Of a DNA stretch of 64,000 nt, positions 52,320 through 60,479 are shown one piece after another (the stretch's first letter is position 1; each line of letters opens with the position of its first letter). The stretch lies in the NCBI GenBank assembly GCA_937891015.1, contig CALAPY010000061.1, positions 1-64,000 on the forward strand. Direction: 5' to 3'. A model generated the notes under the pieces. It did not search any database, was not told the origin of the DNA, and was given only the letters and a program-made list of their open reading frames with translations. The stretch is from UBA2108 sp002713215 (GTDB lineage Bacteria; Bacteroidota; Bacteroidia; Flavobacteriales_G; Salibacteraceae). The position numbers and the translations under genes were made by a program.

Positions 52320-52806
52320 GGAGTTTACCGAGGTTCAGCGTTTCAATAACCCGGTATTAGTTGCCGGACTGGCACTTGTTGGGTTTTACCTCCTGAGTGA
52401 CTTTATGAACGTATTTTACCAATCGGATTTGCCCCAGCAAAAAGCTTTAGAAAGTATAATTGCGTTTTCAATTTTTGCCCTTATTGCCAGTTTATTTCTG
52501 CTGATGAAAATGAAAACCCGGATAAACGATAAGGGAATTGCCATTCGGTTCTATCCCTTCCATAGCAAGTTTGTGCTGTACCACTGGAAAGACATTGTCT
52601 CGGTTGAGGTACGCCAATACAAACCACTTAAAGAATTTGGTGGGTGGGGAGTTCGCATAGGCTTTAAAAATGCCAGAGCGTTTAGCACACGTGGAAACCG
52701 GGGTATTCAGATGAAACTGAAAAACGGCCAGATTAGGTTAATAGGAACCCAAAAAGAAGAAGAGGTCGCCCAGATAATTGCTCAATTCCAGAGCAAAAAG
52801 AACTAG
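52306..52806 (+). CDS. Two-helix membrane protein with a PH-like C-terminal region
   Basis: A 166-residue protein. The start is ATG 52306 (MKKNKEFTEVQRF), 14 bases inside the preceding gene; the longer frame is not coding. Two hydrophobic helices lie at about 20-38 and 52-70. The C-terminal part is strand-rich (KFVLYHWKDIVSVEVRQYKPL, GIQMKLKNGQIRLIGTQ) and resembles small bacterial PH-like domains, but the match is weak. It is cotranscribed with the nucleoid-associated gene. Function is unknown. Its stop shares CTAG (52803-52806) with the convergent cytochrome gene. Confidence 0.6.
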   Translation: MKKNKEFTEVQRFNNPVLVAGLALVGFYLLSDFMNVFYQSDLPQQKALESIIAFSIFALIASLFLLMKMKTRINDKGIAIRFYPFHSKFVLYHWKDIVSVEVRQYKPLKEFGGWGVRIGFKNARAFSTRGNRGIQMKLKNGQIRLIGTQKEEEVAQIIAQFQSKKN

Positions 52807-53315
52807 TGCAAATCAAAAGTTTTTACGTAGTCTCTGTGCTTATCGGTGGAGTGACATCCGGTACAACCTGCACCTTTTAGTGAGGCTCTGTATATTTCAT
52901 TTCCACTAGGGCCATATTCTACCCATACCCATCCACTGGCTACATTGGGATCACTCGCTTTCTTTTGCATTACTGCATAAATCGCAAGGCTACCCCCTTT
53001 GTATATGTCTTTTACTATAATTGAGTTTTCTGGAAATTGACTGCCAGCTGGTAGGGCACCTGAAGTATCTAAAGCAGCCTGTGCAATTGAATTAAATCGT
53101 AGTTTAAAACTACCGTGTGGACTTGGAGCTTTACCCGATAACAGCTTGCCACCATCAAAATAGGTATAACCAGAATCACTTTTAATTTGGTCGTATAAAC
53201 CGGCTACTGCAGGCGTTGAAGGAGTTGTATCAGGTTCGTCTTCGTCCTTTTTACATGCAGAGATTATAATTAATGAAACTAACGCCAGTGTGCTAATTTT
53301 AAATAGATTTTTCAT
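52803..53315 (-). CDS. Cytochrome P460-like lipoprotein with a c-type haem motif
   Basis: A 170-residue lipoprotein with a lipobox (IISAC, C21) and an Asp/Glu/Thr-rich linker. The domain has HGSFKLRFNSIAQ, a central ENSIIVKDIY...LAIYAVMQKK sheet and SGWVWVEYGPSG, ending with CTGCH (a CxxCH haem-binding motif) followed by KHRDYVKTF. This matches the cytochrome P460 layout. I start at ATG 53315; a TTG six bases upstream is in frame. It likely acts in the periplasm in electron transfer or NO/hydroxylamine chemistry. Confidence 0.7.
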   Translation of the reverse strand: MKNLFKISTLALVSLIIISACKKDEDEPDTTPSTPAVAGLYDQIKSDSGYTYFDGGKLLSGKAPSPHGSFKLRFNSIAQAALDTSGALPAGSQFPENSIIVKDIYKGGSLAIYAVMQKKASDPNVASGWVWVEYGPSGNEIYRASLKGAGCTGCHSTDKHRDYVKTFDLH

Positions 53316-53332
53316 TGTCAACTTATTTTTGG

Positions 53333-53340
53333 CAAATGTA
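53333..53340 (-). promoter_or_regulatory. -7 promoter element of the P460-like gene
   Basis: TACATTTG on the minus strand, 17 bases before the ATG at 53315. Confidence 0.55.
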
Positions 53341-53389
53341 TATGGTGAGGTTAAGCTTGTGCTACTTTAAAAAGTCGGCTGACTTACCT

Positions 53390-54640
53390 TTAGGCTTTCT
53401 CCAGCTTAAAAACGGTTATTTCGGGCATAATACCGACTCTGCCAGGGAAGCCAATGAATCCAAAACCGCGGTTGACGTATAAATATTGATCTTTCTCCTG
53501 GTATAGCCCCGCCCATCGTGGGTATCGATATTGGACCGGACTCCACTTTATACCGGGTATTTCTACCCCAAACTGCATTCCATGGGTATGACCGGCCAAG
53601 GTTAGGTGTACATGACGTTGATGTTTTAGAACGACTTCATCCCAATGACTGGGGTCATGTGAAAGGAGAATGGTAAACGGCGATTTTTCCGTTCCTTCCA
53701 ATGCTTTATCTAGATCACCCTCCTGAGGAAATGGGGGTAGCCCCCAGTTTTCTACACCAACGATACTCATTTGTTCACCGTCCTTTTCAATAATCCGGTT
53801 TGAGTTATTTAGGAGATCGAAGCCCAGCGTTTTATGATGGTCTTGCATCTCCTGCTGATCTGCAATATGATCTTCTTGCGTAGGCCAATTGCGATAGATA
53901 CCATAATCGTGATTCCCTTTTGTACTAATTACACCATGAGGTGCATCCAACTGCTTAAAAATATCCAGAAACGGAACGATTTCCCTGGACTGCGAATTGA
54001 CCAGGTCTCCCGTGAAGGCTATGAGATCAGCCTTTTGATCATTAACCATTCGCACACCTTTGAGTACGGACTCCTTGCTATCAAAACTTCCCGAATGAAT
54101 GTCCGAAATCTGTGCAATTTTAAACCCGTTGAATGCATCAGGAAGGTCTGGAAATTTTAAAACCACATTGCGAACCTGGTAATTGTATTTACCAAAGGTG
54201 ATCCCATACAGCATAGAAACAAACGGAAGTCCGGCTACTACCGTGCTCGTGGTTTGCACAAATTTCCGTCTTCCTGCATTGAACTTAGCTGTACTTTCTG
54301 ATTTCCCGGTTAGTTTACCGAAGGCAAATATGGGAATGCCAATTATAGAATCTGCAAGCAGCAAAATGGCAAAAATCAGGTTGCTAACCAGCAGTGCAAA
54401 TGAAAATCCAACAAACCAGTTGATGATGAATTTGGGAATATTTGTTGGGATTTGAAACCTTAGCAACACCAGCAAGATTCCAACTATGATTAAGCCAACG
54501 TTTACCCAAAACACGCCTTTAACAACCTTCCAGCTTTTCCGATGACTAAACCATTGTTTCAGCTTAACATAAATAAGCGCAACGATGAATAAATAAATAA
54601 TGGCAATTACGATCGGAATCATCATTCTACCGTGAATCAT
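53390..54640 (-). CDS. Membrane-anchored metallophosphoesterase
   Basis: A 416-residue protein. About four hydrophobic segments cover residues 1-150. The calcineurin-like phosphoesterase domain starts near 178 with IAQISDIHSGSFDS, followed by LIAFTGDLVNSQ, STKGNHDYG, LLSHDPSHWDEV and the C-terminal LTLAGHTHGMQFG. All metal-ligand motifs (DxH, GD, GNHD, H, GHTH) are present. It resembles the YaeI/UDP-diacylglucosamine-hydrolase-like branch. A near-consensus -7 element (CACTTTTG, 54645-54652, minus) ends four bases before the ATG. The substrate is unknown. Confidence 0.9.
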   Translation of the reverse strand: MIHGRMMIPIVIAIIYLFIVALIYVKLKQWFSHRKSWKVVKGVFWVNVGLIIVGILLVLLRFQIPTNIPKFIINWFVGFSFALLVSNLIFAILLLADSIIGIPIFAFGKLTGKSESTAKFNAGRRKFVQTTSTVVAGLPFVSMLYGITFGKYNYQVRNVVLKFPDLPDAFNGFKIAQISDIHSGSFDSKESVLKGVRMVNDQKADLIAFTGDLVNSQSREIVPFLDIFKQLDAPHGVISTKGNHDYGIYRNWPTQEDHIADQQEMQDHHKTLGFDLLNNSNRIIEKDGEQMSIVGVENWGLPPFPQEGDLDKALEGTEKSPFTILLSHDPSHWDEVVLKHQRHVHLTLAGHTHGMQFGVEIPGIKWSPVQYRYPRWAGLYQEKDQYLYVNRGFGFIGFPGRVGIMPEITVFKLEKA

Positions 54641-54766
54641 AGCACAAAAGTGAGCTAAATGATTGAGGGTGAGTTGTTAGAAAATGTTAGGAGTGACGAT
54701 CAAATGGAAAATAAACCATCTGAATTTAGAAATGAATAATATTGTTAGACTGTAAATTGAAATTCG

Positions 54767-55624
54767 ATGCATTTATTGCTTCAACCTGGAGTTAAACTAG
54801 GCTTAGCTTTTTTACTATTTTTTGTAAATATACATTTATCCGCGCAGGACTTTAATGATGAAATAGAGACTAAAGATCATGTTATAATACCATGTAAAAT
54901 AACCTTGGTCAATAACCTCAATATATTTTATAAATACAAAAAGGGAAAAAAAACAAAGACAGCATACATTCCAAAGGAACAGGTATTGAGATACGATGGT
55001 CTTGAACTGGAATCGGTGACTTTAAGTCTATCCAACTCTAAAATGTATTCTAAATGCGATACTTGTGAAAATTGGTTTTCGGCTCATGTAGATAACTCAC
55101 CAGATAGTAATAAAAGAGCATATAACGATCTTACTGTCAGATTTCTTAAGGCTGACACTACGTTAATAGAATCTATTTCATGGACAGGGCAGTATGGAGT
55201 CAGGAAATTTGGCTCATGTGATGTTAATGAAGCTTATTGGAACGGTAGAAAATACTTTACGGTTTATTTGGATTTAAGATACGAGCCAAATTTACTTAGG
55301 AGATATAGCTGTAATCATTTTCTGGGATACTATGTCATTAAAGGTGATATTTCATTGATTAAGTATGCCTCTTCCTATTTAACTAACCAATATAGAAATC
55401 ATGGTATACCTATGGCGACTAATGAAGTTGAAAAGACCAACCGAGAATACTGCATAGAAATTGATTCGGTAAGAATAAAAATTCCAAGGAAAGATGATCA
55501 ATTTAGGGCTGCAATAAAAGAATTGTTTCACCATGATGACTTTTTGATTCATGGCCTGGAGAAGTATCAGTGGACCTACGATGATATTGAACGCATTGTT
55601 AAACTTTACATTGATAGTTTATAA
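54767..55624 (+). CDS. Secreted protein of unknown function
   Basis: A 285-residue protein with a signal peptide (residues about 1-27, ending HLSAQ). Residues 30-75 (TKDHVIIPCKITLVNNLNIFYKYKKGKK) resemble a strand pattern seen at the N terminus of other secreted Bacteroidota proteins. The centre has paired Cys residues (KCDTCENW near 89) and a YGVRKFGSCDVNEAYW segment. No catalytic motif is recognised. The gene is more AT-rich than its neighbours and stands alone, 16 bases from the convergent isoprenoid-synthase-like gene. Confidence 0.55.
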   Translation: MHLLLQPGVKLGLAFLLFFVNIHLSAQDFNDEIETKDHVIIPCKITLVNNLNIFYKYKKGKKTKTAYIPKEQVLRYDGLELESVTLSLSNSKMYSKCDTCENWFSAHVDNSPDSNKRAYNDLTVRFLKADTTLIESISWTGQYGVRKFGSCDVNEAYWNGRKYFTVYLDLRYEPNLLRRYSCNHFLGYYVIKGDISLIKYASSYLTNQYRNHGIPMATNEVEKTNREYCIEIDSVRIKIPRKDDQFRAAIKELFHHDDFLIHGLEKYQWTYDDIERIVKLYIDSL

Positions 55625-55639
55625 TTGGGCTACCAAGCA

Positions 55640-56647
55640 TTATTCCTTAAAACGAAATTGTGGCATCAAATACAACCCCATCAATTTTAACTGATTACTC
55701 AATTTACCCATATCACAAATAAGGTCTTTTCTTGTACATTTTGATACATCCAATTGTCCCCCCATTTGAGTTTCGAGCTGAAGGTATTGGCTTAGGCAAA
55801 CTTTTCCCCTTAAATACAGGATTCGTGTAAAGCGTTCAAAGCGGGTTATAGCCTTTTCCTCAAAGTTGAGTTGAGTGAGTTTCACCTGGTATTGACTGAT
55901 CCAGGAATCGTATGTTTTTTCCAACTCATCAATAGAGGGAGCTGTGGTCGAAAGGGTTTTTATGCCGTCCTGGTGGTCTTTGTAGAGATCGAAAATGTCA
56001 TTTTCCAGCTGGCCAGCAGCCCCAATGTTATACAGCATCTCATTCTCTACACTACCTGGTGGTTCATGGAATCCCGCCCGATAAAACTGAAGAAATATGC
56101 CGCCTTTTTCTCTCGTAATTTCTGCAATCCTCTCCTGGCTTACATCCTGTTGAACCTGCTCCAGACTGGCTACCTGTGCATAAAAACCTTTGACCAAGAG
56201 CTCTATAATTCTTTTTCTATTCCCAAGGGCCAGGGCTTTTATATAAAACCTAAGGAATAACAATTCGAAAGAGGTTTTTGCCTGCGATTCCTTAGGGTCG
56301 TTAATCATTTCGAGCAAACAAGTCTGTTCAATTTCTTTTTCATCAAACAGGTCATCGAACAAGCCGGTAAGGCCACCAAGATAGGTTTGTACCGTTCGTT
56401 CATCGCTGGTTAAAGCCTTTCCTCTAAGTATAGCGTAGCCCTCTCCTAAAATGGCTGGTACCGCATTTCCATAATAGGTTCTTATTTTTTGAATGTCCTT
56501 TTCGCCTATACTTCCATCGTTGGTTTTTAATGCCTCAGCAATATCCAATTCAATGGTATGAGCCATAAATTCCTTTTGAACCCTAAAATTCTTTTTGTAG
56601 GTATTAATTAATTGAGGAAAAGCCAGTAACTCACTAAAAAAGCCCAT
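55640..56647 (-). CDS. Class I isoprenoid-synthase-like protein
   Basis: A 335-residue all-helical protein with no signal peptide. D98-D99-L-F-D102-E fits the aspartate-rich DDxxD motif of class I terpenoid synthases. N216-D217-I-F-D220-L-Y-K-D224 fits the spacing of the NSE motif (i, i+4, i+8), and KGGIFLQFYRAGF near 182 sits on the helix between them. The length suits prenyl or squalene-type synthases. The overall sequence does not match well-known members, so substrate and product cannot be given. Neighbours give no clue: a secreted protein and a decayed TPR gene. Confidence 0.6.
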   Translation of the reverse strand: MGFFSELLAFPQLINTYKKNFRVQKEFMAHTIELDIAEALKTNDGSIGEKDIQKIRTYYGNAVPAILGEGYAILRGKALTSDERTVQTYLGGLTGLFDDLFDEKEIEQTCLLEMINDPKESQAKTSFELLFLRFYIKALALGNRKRIIELLVKGFYAQVASLEQVQQDVSQERIAEITREKGGIFLQFYRAGFHEPPGSVENEMLYNIGAAGQLENDIFDLYKDHQDGIKTLSTTAPSIDELEKTYDSWISQYQVKLTQLNFEEKAITRFERFTRILYLRGKVCLSQYLQLETQMGGQLDVSKCTRKDLICDMGKLSNQLKLMGLYLMPQFRFKE

Positions 56648-56716
56648 GGATTAAAACAGGAAATTGTGCATTTAATTCACTCGAAAGTACTTAATTTTCT
56701 AAGCTCCACCTCTTTT

Positions 56717-58377
56717 TCAAACGTGCTTAAACAACCGCTTTTTTAATGTCCTCTCAAAAAAGGCATGCAATGGAAATATTATTCCACCAATCCCGGCATT
56801 AATTAACAATTTGTAGATAGGGTCTCCGCCGGTAACCGCCTCTACATAGGGATCCGTAAAGACGAGTAGAAACTCAAATAATATGAGAAAGGGAAGAAAT
56901 ATAGATAGTTCGATCAACCACTTAGGCAATTGATACTTTCCAATGAGAAAAACCAAACCGAAAAGAACAAAAACTCCAATGCTAATGCCTGAATATTCCA
57001 ACCCGTTTCTTCTTTCTATCTTCAATTTTTCCGCTTGTTCTTTTTCTATCGTCTCACGTTGGTATTCCAGTTTAGCTTGCTCCCTACTGGTGGACTTTCG
57101 CATGGAAACCGATTTTAAACTATCGTCATAGAGCTTATACATTCTATGAAATTCAAGTGCTTTTAGTCCGTTTCCGACTTGCTCAAAGTACATGTATCTG
57201 AGTTCTGAAGCTCTGGCTAAGTGGTCCAACACCCCTAATTCCTGGGCATCTTGATACACTTGTAAATTTTTTGCATCAACTGAATCATAAACATTTTGTT
57301 CTAGTCGCATTTCAATGTCAAACTCCTCCAAGGTTAATTGGACTGACCTGGATAAATTGGGCGCTTTATAAGATTGGGCTAAGTTCAGGTAATGGTTGGC
57401 AGAATCGATCATGTGTTGCCCTAAATAATATTCCCCTTTGAAAACATAATTTCCTACCAAACTGGTAGCTACCTCCATCTTTTTGTTCAGGTTTATGCTC
57501 TTATCTATGTAATTGATTGTCAGGGAGTCTTGCCCTATTTTACTCAACAGATAGCCTAACCTACTTTATACTATTCCCAGGCCATACTCATCAGAAACTT
57601 CCTTGCGAATTTGTTCTGATTTTTTGTAATTCTCCAGGGCCAATTCATTAAACTCAAGGCCTTCATACAATCTTCCTATATTCAGTAAAACGGTTCCAAC
57701 ACCTCGTTTCATCTCTAAACTATCATACATCTGATACGATTGATTATAATAGGACAGGCCGGTTTTAAAGTCTCCTTTGAGTTTATACATTCCACCAATG
57801 TTATTCAATGAATTGGCCGCATTTTCGTATTCACCGGCTGCAAGCTGACTATTTAACGACCATTTAAAATAAGCTATGGCGGTATCCAGTTCACCTTCAT
57901 AGTATTTTAGCATTCCAATGTTGTTTACGTCAAGGCAAGAATAGACTCATTCTTGGCCTCTTTCGCATGTTGAATGGATAAGTCATAGTGGAAATAAGCC
58001 GAATCAATTATTTCCATATAATCGTATGACAATCCAATTAGGTTTTCGCAATTTGCGAGACCAGCTGTATCCTTAAACCTTAAATAATGCTGCCGTGCTC
58101 GTAAGCCATATGCTAGCCCTTCCTTAAAGTTTCCCAATTGTGTATGGGTTGCTCCTAGGGTATGGAGTACTTTGGCAATACCTTAGTCTTCCAGATGAAT
58201 CTGGTAGTATTCCATGATATAATTTAATATATGTAAAGCAGAGTCTGGCCGGTCATGAAATAGCTCTGATGCCTGTTCTAGCAATCCATTTGCCTCGGTT
58301 GAATCCAATTCATTGGAAAAAGAAGGGTATTGGCATGCAAAGAAAAGTAGGGCTAATAGAAATGTCCTTTTAAGCAT
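56717..58377 (-). pseudogene. Decayed TPR protein with C-terminal membrane module
   Basis: Four reading-frame pieces in order form one gene of about 553 codons. It begins at 58377 with a lipoprotein signal (LLFFAC, C15). An in-frame TAA at 58183-58185 interrupts it, with the TPR sequence continuing as GIAKVLHTLGATHTQLGNF. A one-base loss near 57925 shifts the frame within a TPR (AKNESILALT / VNNIGMLKYYEG). A second in-frame TAA is at 57566-57568, followed by SRLGYLLSKIGQDSL. The C terminus has a coiled coil and membrane helices with TDPYVEAVTGG and FFERTLKKRLF. No kinase domain is present. Confidence 0.85.
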
Positions 58378-58470
58378 AATCGCAATTTTGGGAATAGGTT
58401 AAAACCTGTTTTATATGGAAGTAAAAATAATTTCTATTTGGCTGCTAGTCAACCCGAGCTAACTAAAAGT

Positions 58471-58498
58471 GTTTGGAACAATAAACTCAAATCCAAAC
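58471..58498. promoter_or_regulatory. Short inverted repeat upstream of the HxlR gene
   Basis: GTTTGGA (58471-58477) and TCCAAAC (58492-58498) are exact inverted copies with a 14-base spacer, 78 bases before the HxlR start. It could be an autoregulatory operator, but seven-base arms can occur by chance. The rest of 58378-58575 shows nothing else. Confidence 0.3.
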
Positions 58499-58575
58499 AA
58501 GTGGCTCTAACCGAGGTCTGAGAACATTCTTGTTTTCAGCTTTTTGTACTTTTACTAAGTCCATTTATAAAAAGT

Positions 58576-58947
58576 ATGCTCGAGGAAATAAAGAATTCAA
58601 AAATTGATAAGATCAAACATCAGGTGGTGTGCCCGGTAGAACTTGCACTTAGAATTTTAGGAGGTAAATGGCGAGGCTCCATTCTCTACCAGCTTCGGCG
58701 GGGTCCGTTGCGGTTTAACGAACTCAAATACCATGTTCAGGATGCAGTGGTAGACTATGACGATGCAGATAATTTCCTTTCCAATAAGGTACTAACCGAA
58801 CACCTTACCGACCTTATGGAATTTGGACTGGTTAGGAAAGAAACACCCAATGGACATTCTCATTATCAACTTACCGCTAGAGGGCTGTCAGTAATTCCTA
58901 TTTTGCTTGATCTTTTTGAATGGGGAGAAACGAATTACCAGCATTAA
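58576..58947 (+). CDS. HxlR-family transcriptional regulator
   Basis: A 123-residue winged-helix regulator. The conserved opening CPVELALRILGGKWRGSILYQLRRGPLRFNEL (here broken into C19-P-V-E and the following helix) is diagnostic. The middle has a short insert (VQDAVVDYDDADNFLSNK) between the recognition helix and LTEHLTDLMEFGLV that is longer than in most members. The wing is TPNGHSHYQLTARGL. C19 may sense electrophiles or redox state, as in some relatives. The target is unknown; the small membrane protein gene follows after 86 bases. Confidence 0.9.
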   Translation: MLEEIKNSKIDKIKHQVVCPVELALRILGGKWRGSILYQLRRGPLRFNELKYHVQDAVVDYDDADNFLSNKVLTEHLTDLMEFGLVRKETPNGHSHYQLTARGLSVIPILLDLFEWGETNYQH

Positions 58948-59033
58948 TCGGATTGGGGTTACCAACTGGTAACCACTTTTTTAATTCCATTACTCAACTT
59001 TGTAACAAGTAAACATTTCAAATTAAACGGGTT

Positions 59034-59309
59034 ATGAAAAATAAATGGATAGCAGCGGTACTTAACTTCTTTTTTATGGGATTGGGATATCTCTATAACG
59101 GTAAAAGAACAGTGCTTGGAATATTACTTACAATTGGAGCGCTTCTACTTACTTACCTGGAGCAGTTCTACACTTTTGCAGATGGTAACACGCTTCAGGG
59201 GCACGATGGTTCCGCTTTTGCATTGATGGCCGGAGCTGTTTTTATTGTCAATACCGGGTTAGCCATGGACGGCTACCAGGAAGCCCAGTCAATCAATAAC
59301 TCAAAATAG
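59034..59309 (+). CDS. Small TM2-like membrane protein
   Basis: A 91-residue protein with about three hydrophobic stretches: residues 5-22 (WIAAVLNFFFMGLGYLYNGK), 26-44 and 62-78. The start KNKWIAAVLNFFFMGLGYLYNGKR (residues 2-25) resembles TM2-domain and related small membrane proteins of bacteria. It lies downstream of the HxlR gene on the same strand. There is no clear promoter element. Function is unknown. Confidence 0.65.
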   Translation: MKNKWIAAVLNFFFMGLGYLYNGKRTVLGILLTIGALLLTYLEQFYTFADGNTLQGHDGSAFALMAGAVFIVNTGLAMDGYQEAQSINNSK

Positions 59310-59384
59310 TATTGTTTGACGGTGATTGGTTCGGGGATTAAGAGAAAGTTTTTCTTTTTAAGGCTACAATTAAAATAATTGCCA

Positions 59385-60311
59385 TTACTTGGCAATCAAC
59401 TTATAGTCTTTACCAGTCATAGCTAATCCTTGCACACTAAAATCGTAATAGACAATTTCTGAAGCACTTGGATCGTAAATGTATACTAACTTATTGGTGC
59501 TTCTTGTTAGACACAGGACAAGAACACCTTCCTCGTTAGAGCCTAGCGCCGTTTTTATTCTTTCTTGATCGCAGATCTCATACTTGTACGGATAGTTCTT
59601 TATAATATCTTTTTCGTATGCGGCCTTAAACCTCATATTATCTTCTACCGATCGGTAGGTAGGTTTTTTAAAATCATCTGTAAGCACATAAGACCTTGGA
59701 ATCAAAAGTGTTTTTTCACGAACGATCGATTTTTTACCGTTAAATTTTGGACCTAATCCGCCCATAATGGCACGGGTATTTCCTCCCTCAATGTTATATT
59801 TCTTTACATCCAGAACCGTTTTTTCCATCATTTTGATAACCGTAGGAAGCTTATAAGTTATGTCTTCAAAATTCTTTTCGTTGCCCCAATGGTCCAATAA
59901 ATATTGCGTAATACAATCTGCAAACTTGTATTCTTTTATGGATTCTTTGCCGCCCATATAAACCCCGATAAAAATGTACCTGTGTTCAGTCGTGATGGTA
60001 TTATAATGAGTAGTATTAAGTAAATTCACGAAAGACATAAACGACTTACTGCCATCCTGAATCATTTTAGATTCTTCAAAATCAGAATAGCTTGAATATT
60101 CGATTGGAGTAATGGTCCAGTTTTCGGAAAGTGCAGCTTTTAGTGCATTGTCAAATTCTTCATTACCGGTCAAAACTACGGTAGTGGTAGTCTTTAAAAA
60201 ATTCTTGAACTCATCTGTATTAACCCCTTTACCTCCAATTTGAGCAATTGAAGTTTGTAGGATTAGAATGAAAAGGGTTGAAATAACTGCTAACCTAAAT
60301 AAGTTGGTCAT
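59385..60311 (-). CDS. Secreted protein of unknown function, related to the gene at 62345
   Basis: A 308-residue protein with a signal peptide (residues 1-23, ending SIAQ). It is a distant relative of the equally long protein at 62345. Shared landmarks are a VVLTG/LVLTG segment, VREKTLLIPRSY near 205, a YEICDQERIKTALGSNEEG segment near 250 and a final strand region with DPSASEIVYYDFS. The fold and function are unknown. It has its own -7 element at 60345-60352. lysS lies between the two relatives. Confidence 0.6.
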   Translation of the reverse strand: MTNLFRLAVISTLFILILQTSIAQIGGKGVNTDEFKNFLKTTTTVVLTGNEEFDNALKAALSENWTITPIEYSSYSDFEESKMIQDGSKSFMSFVNLLNTTHYNTITTEHRYIFIGVYMGGKESIKEYKFADCITQYLLDHWGNEKNFEDITYKLPTVIKMMEKTVLDVKKYNIEGGNTRAIMGGLGPKFNGKKSIVREKTLLIPRSYVLTDDFKKPTYRSVEDNMRFKAAYEKDIIKNYPYKYEICDQERIKTALGSNEEGVLVLCLTRSTNKLVYIYDPSASEIVYYDFSVQGLAMTGKDYKLIAK

Positions 60312-60344
60312 AACGATATTGTTTTTGTGTTAAACTAAAGTTGG

Positions 60345-60352
60345 CAAATGTA
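60345..60352 (-). promoter_or_regulatory. -7 promoter element of the gene at 59385
   Basis: TACATTTG on the minus strand, 33 bases before the ATG at 60311. Confidence 0.55.
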
Positions 60353-60479
60353 TTTTTTTTGACAGTTCAACTGCTAATTGTCCGAGTATTATTTCATTAT
60401 TTGGCGGTAACTAATTGCCTATGAAATTGATTTTAAGGAAATAGGATTTGGCAATAAATGACACGTAAGAAATGCTCAC

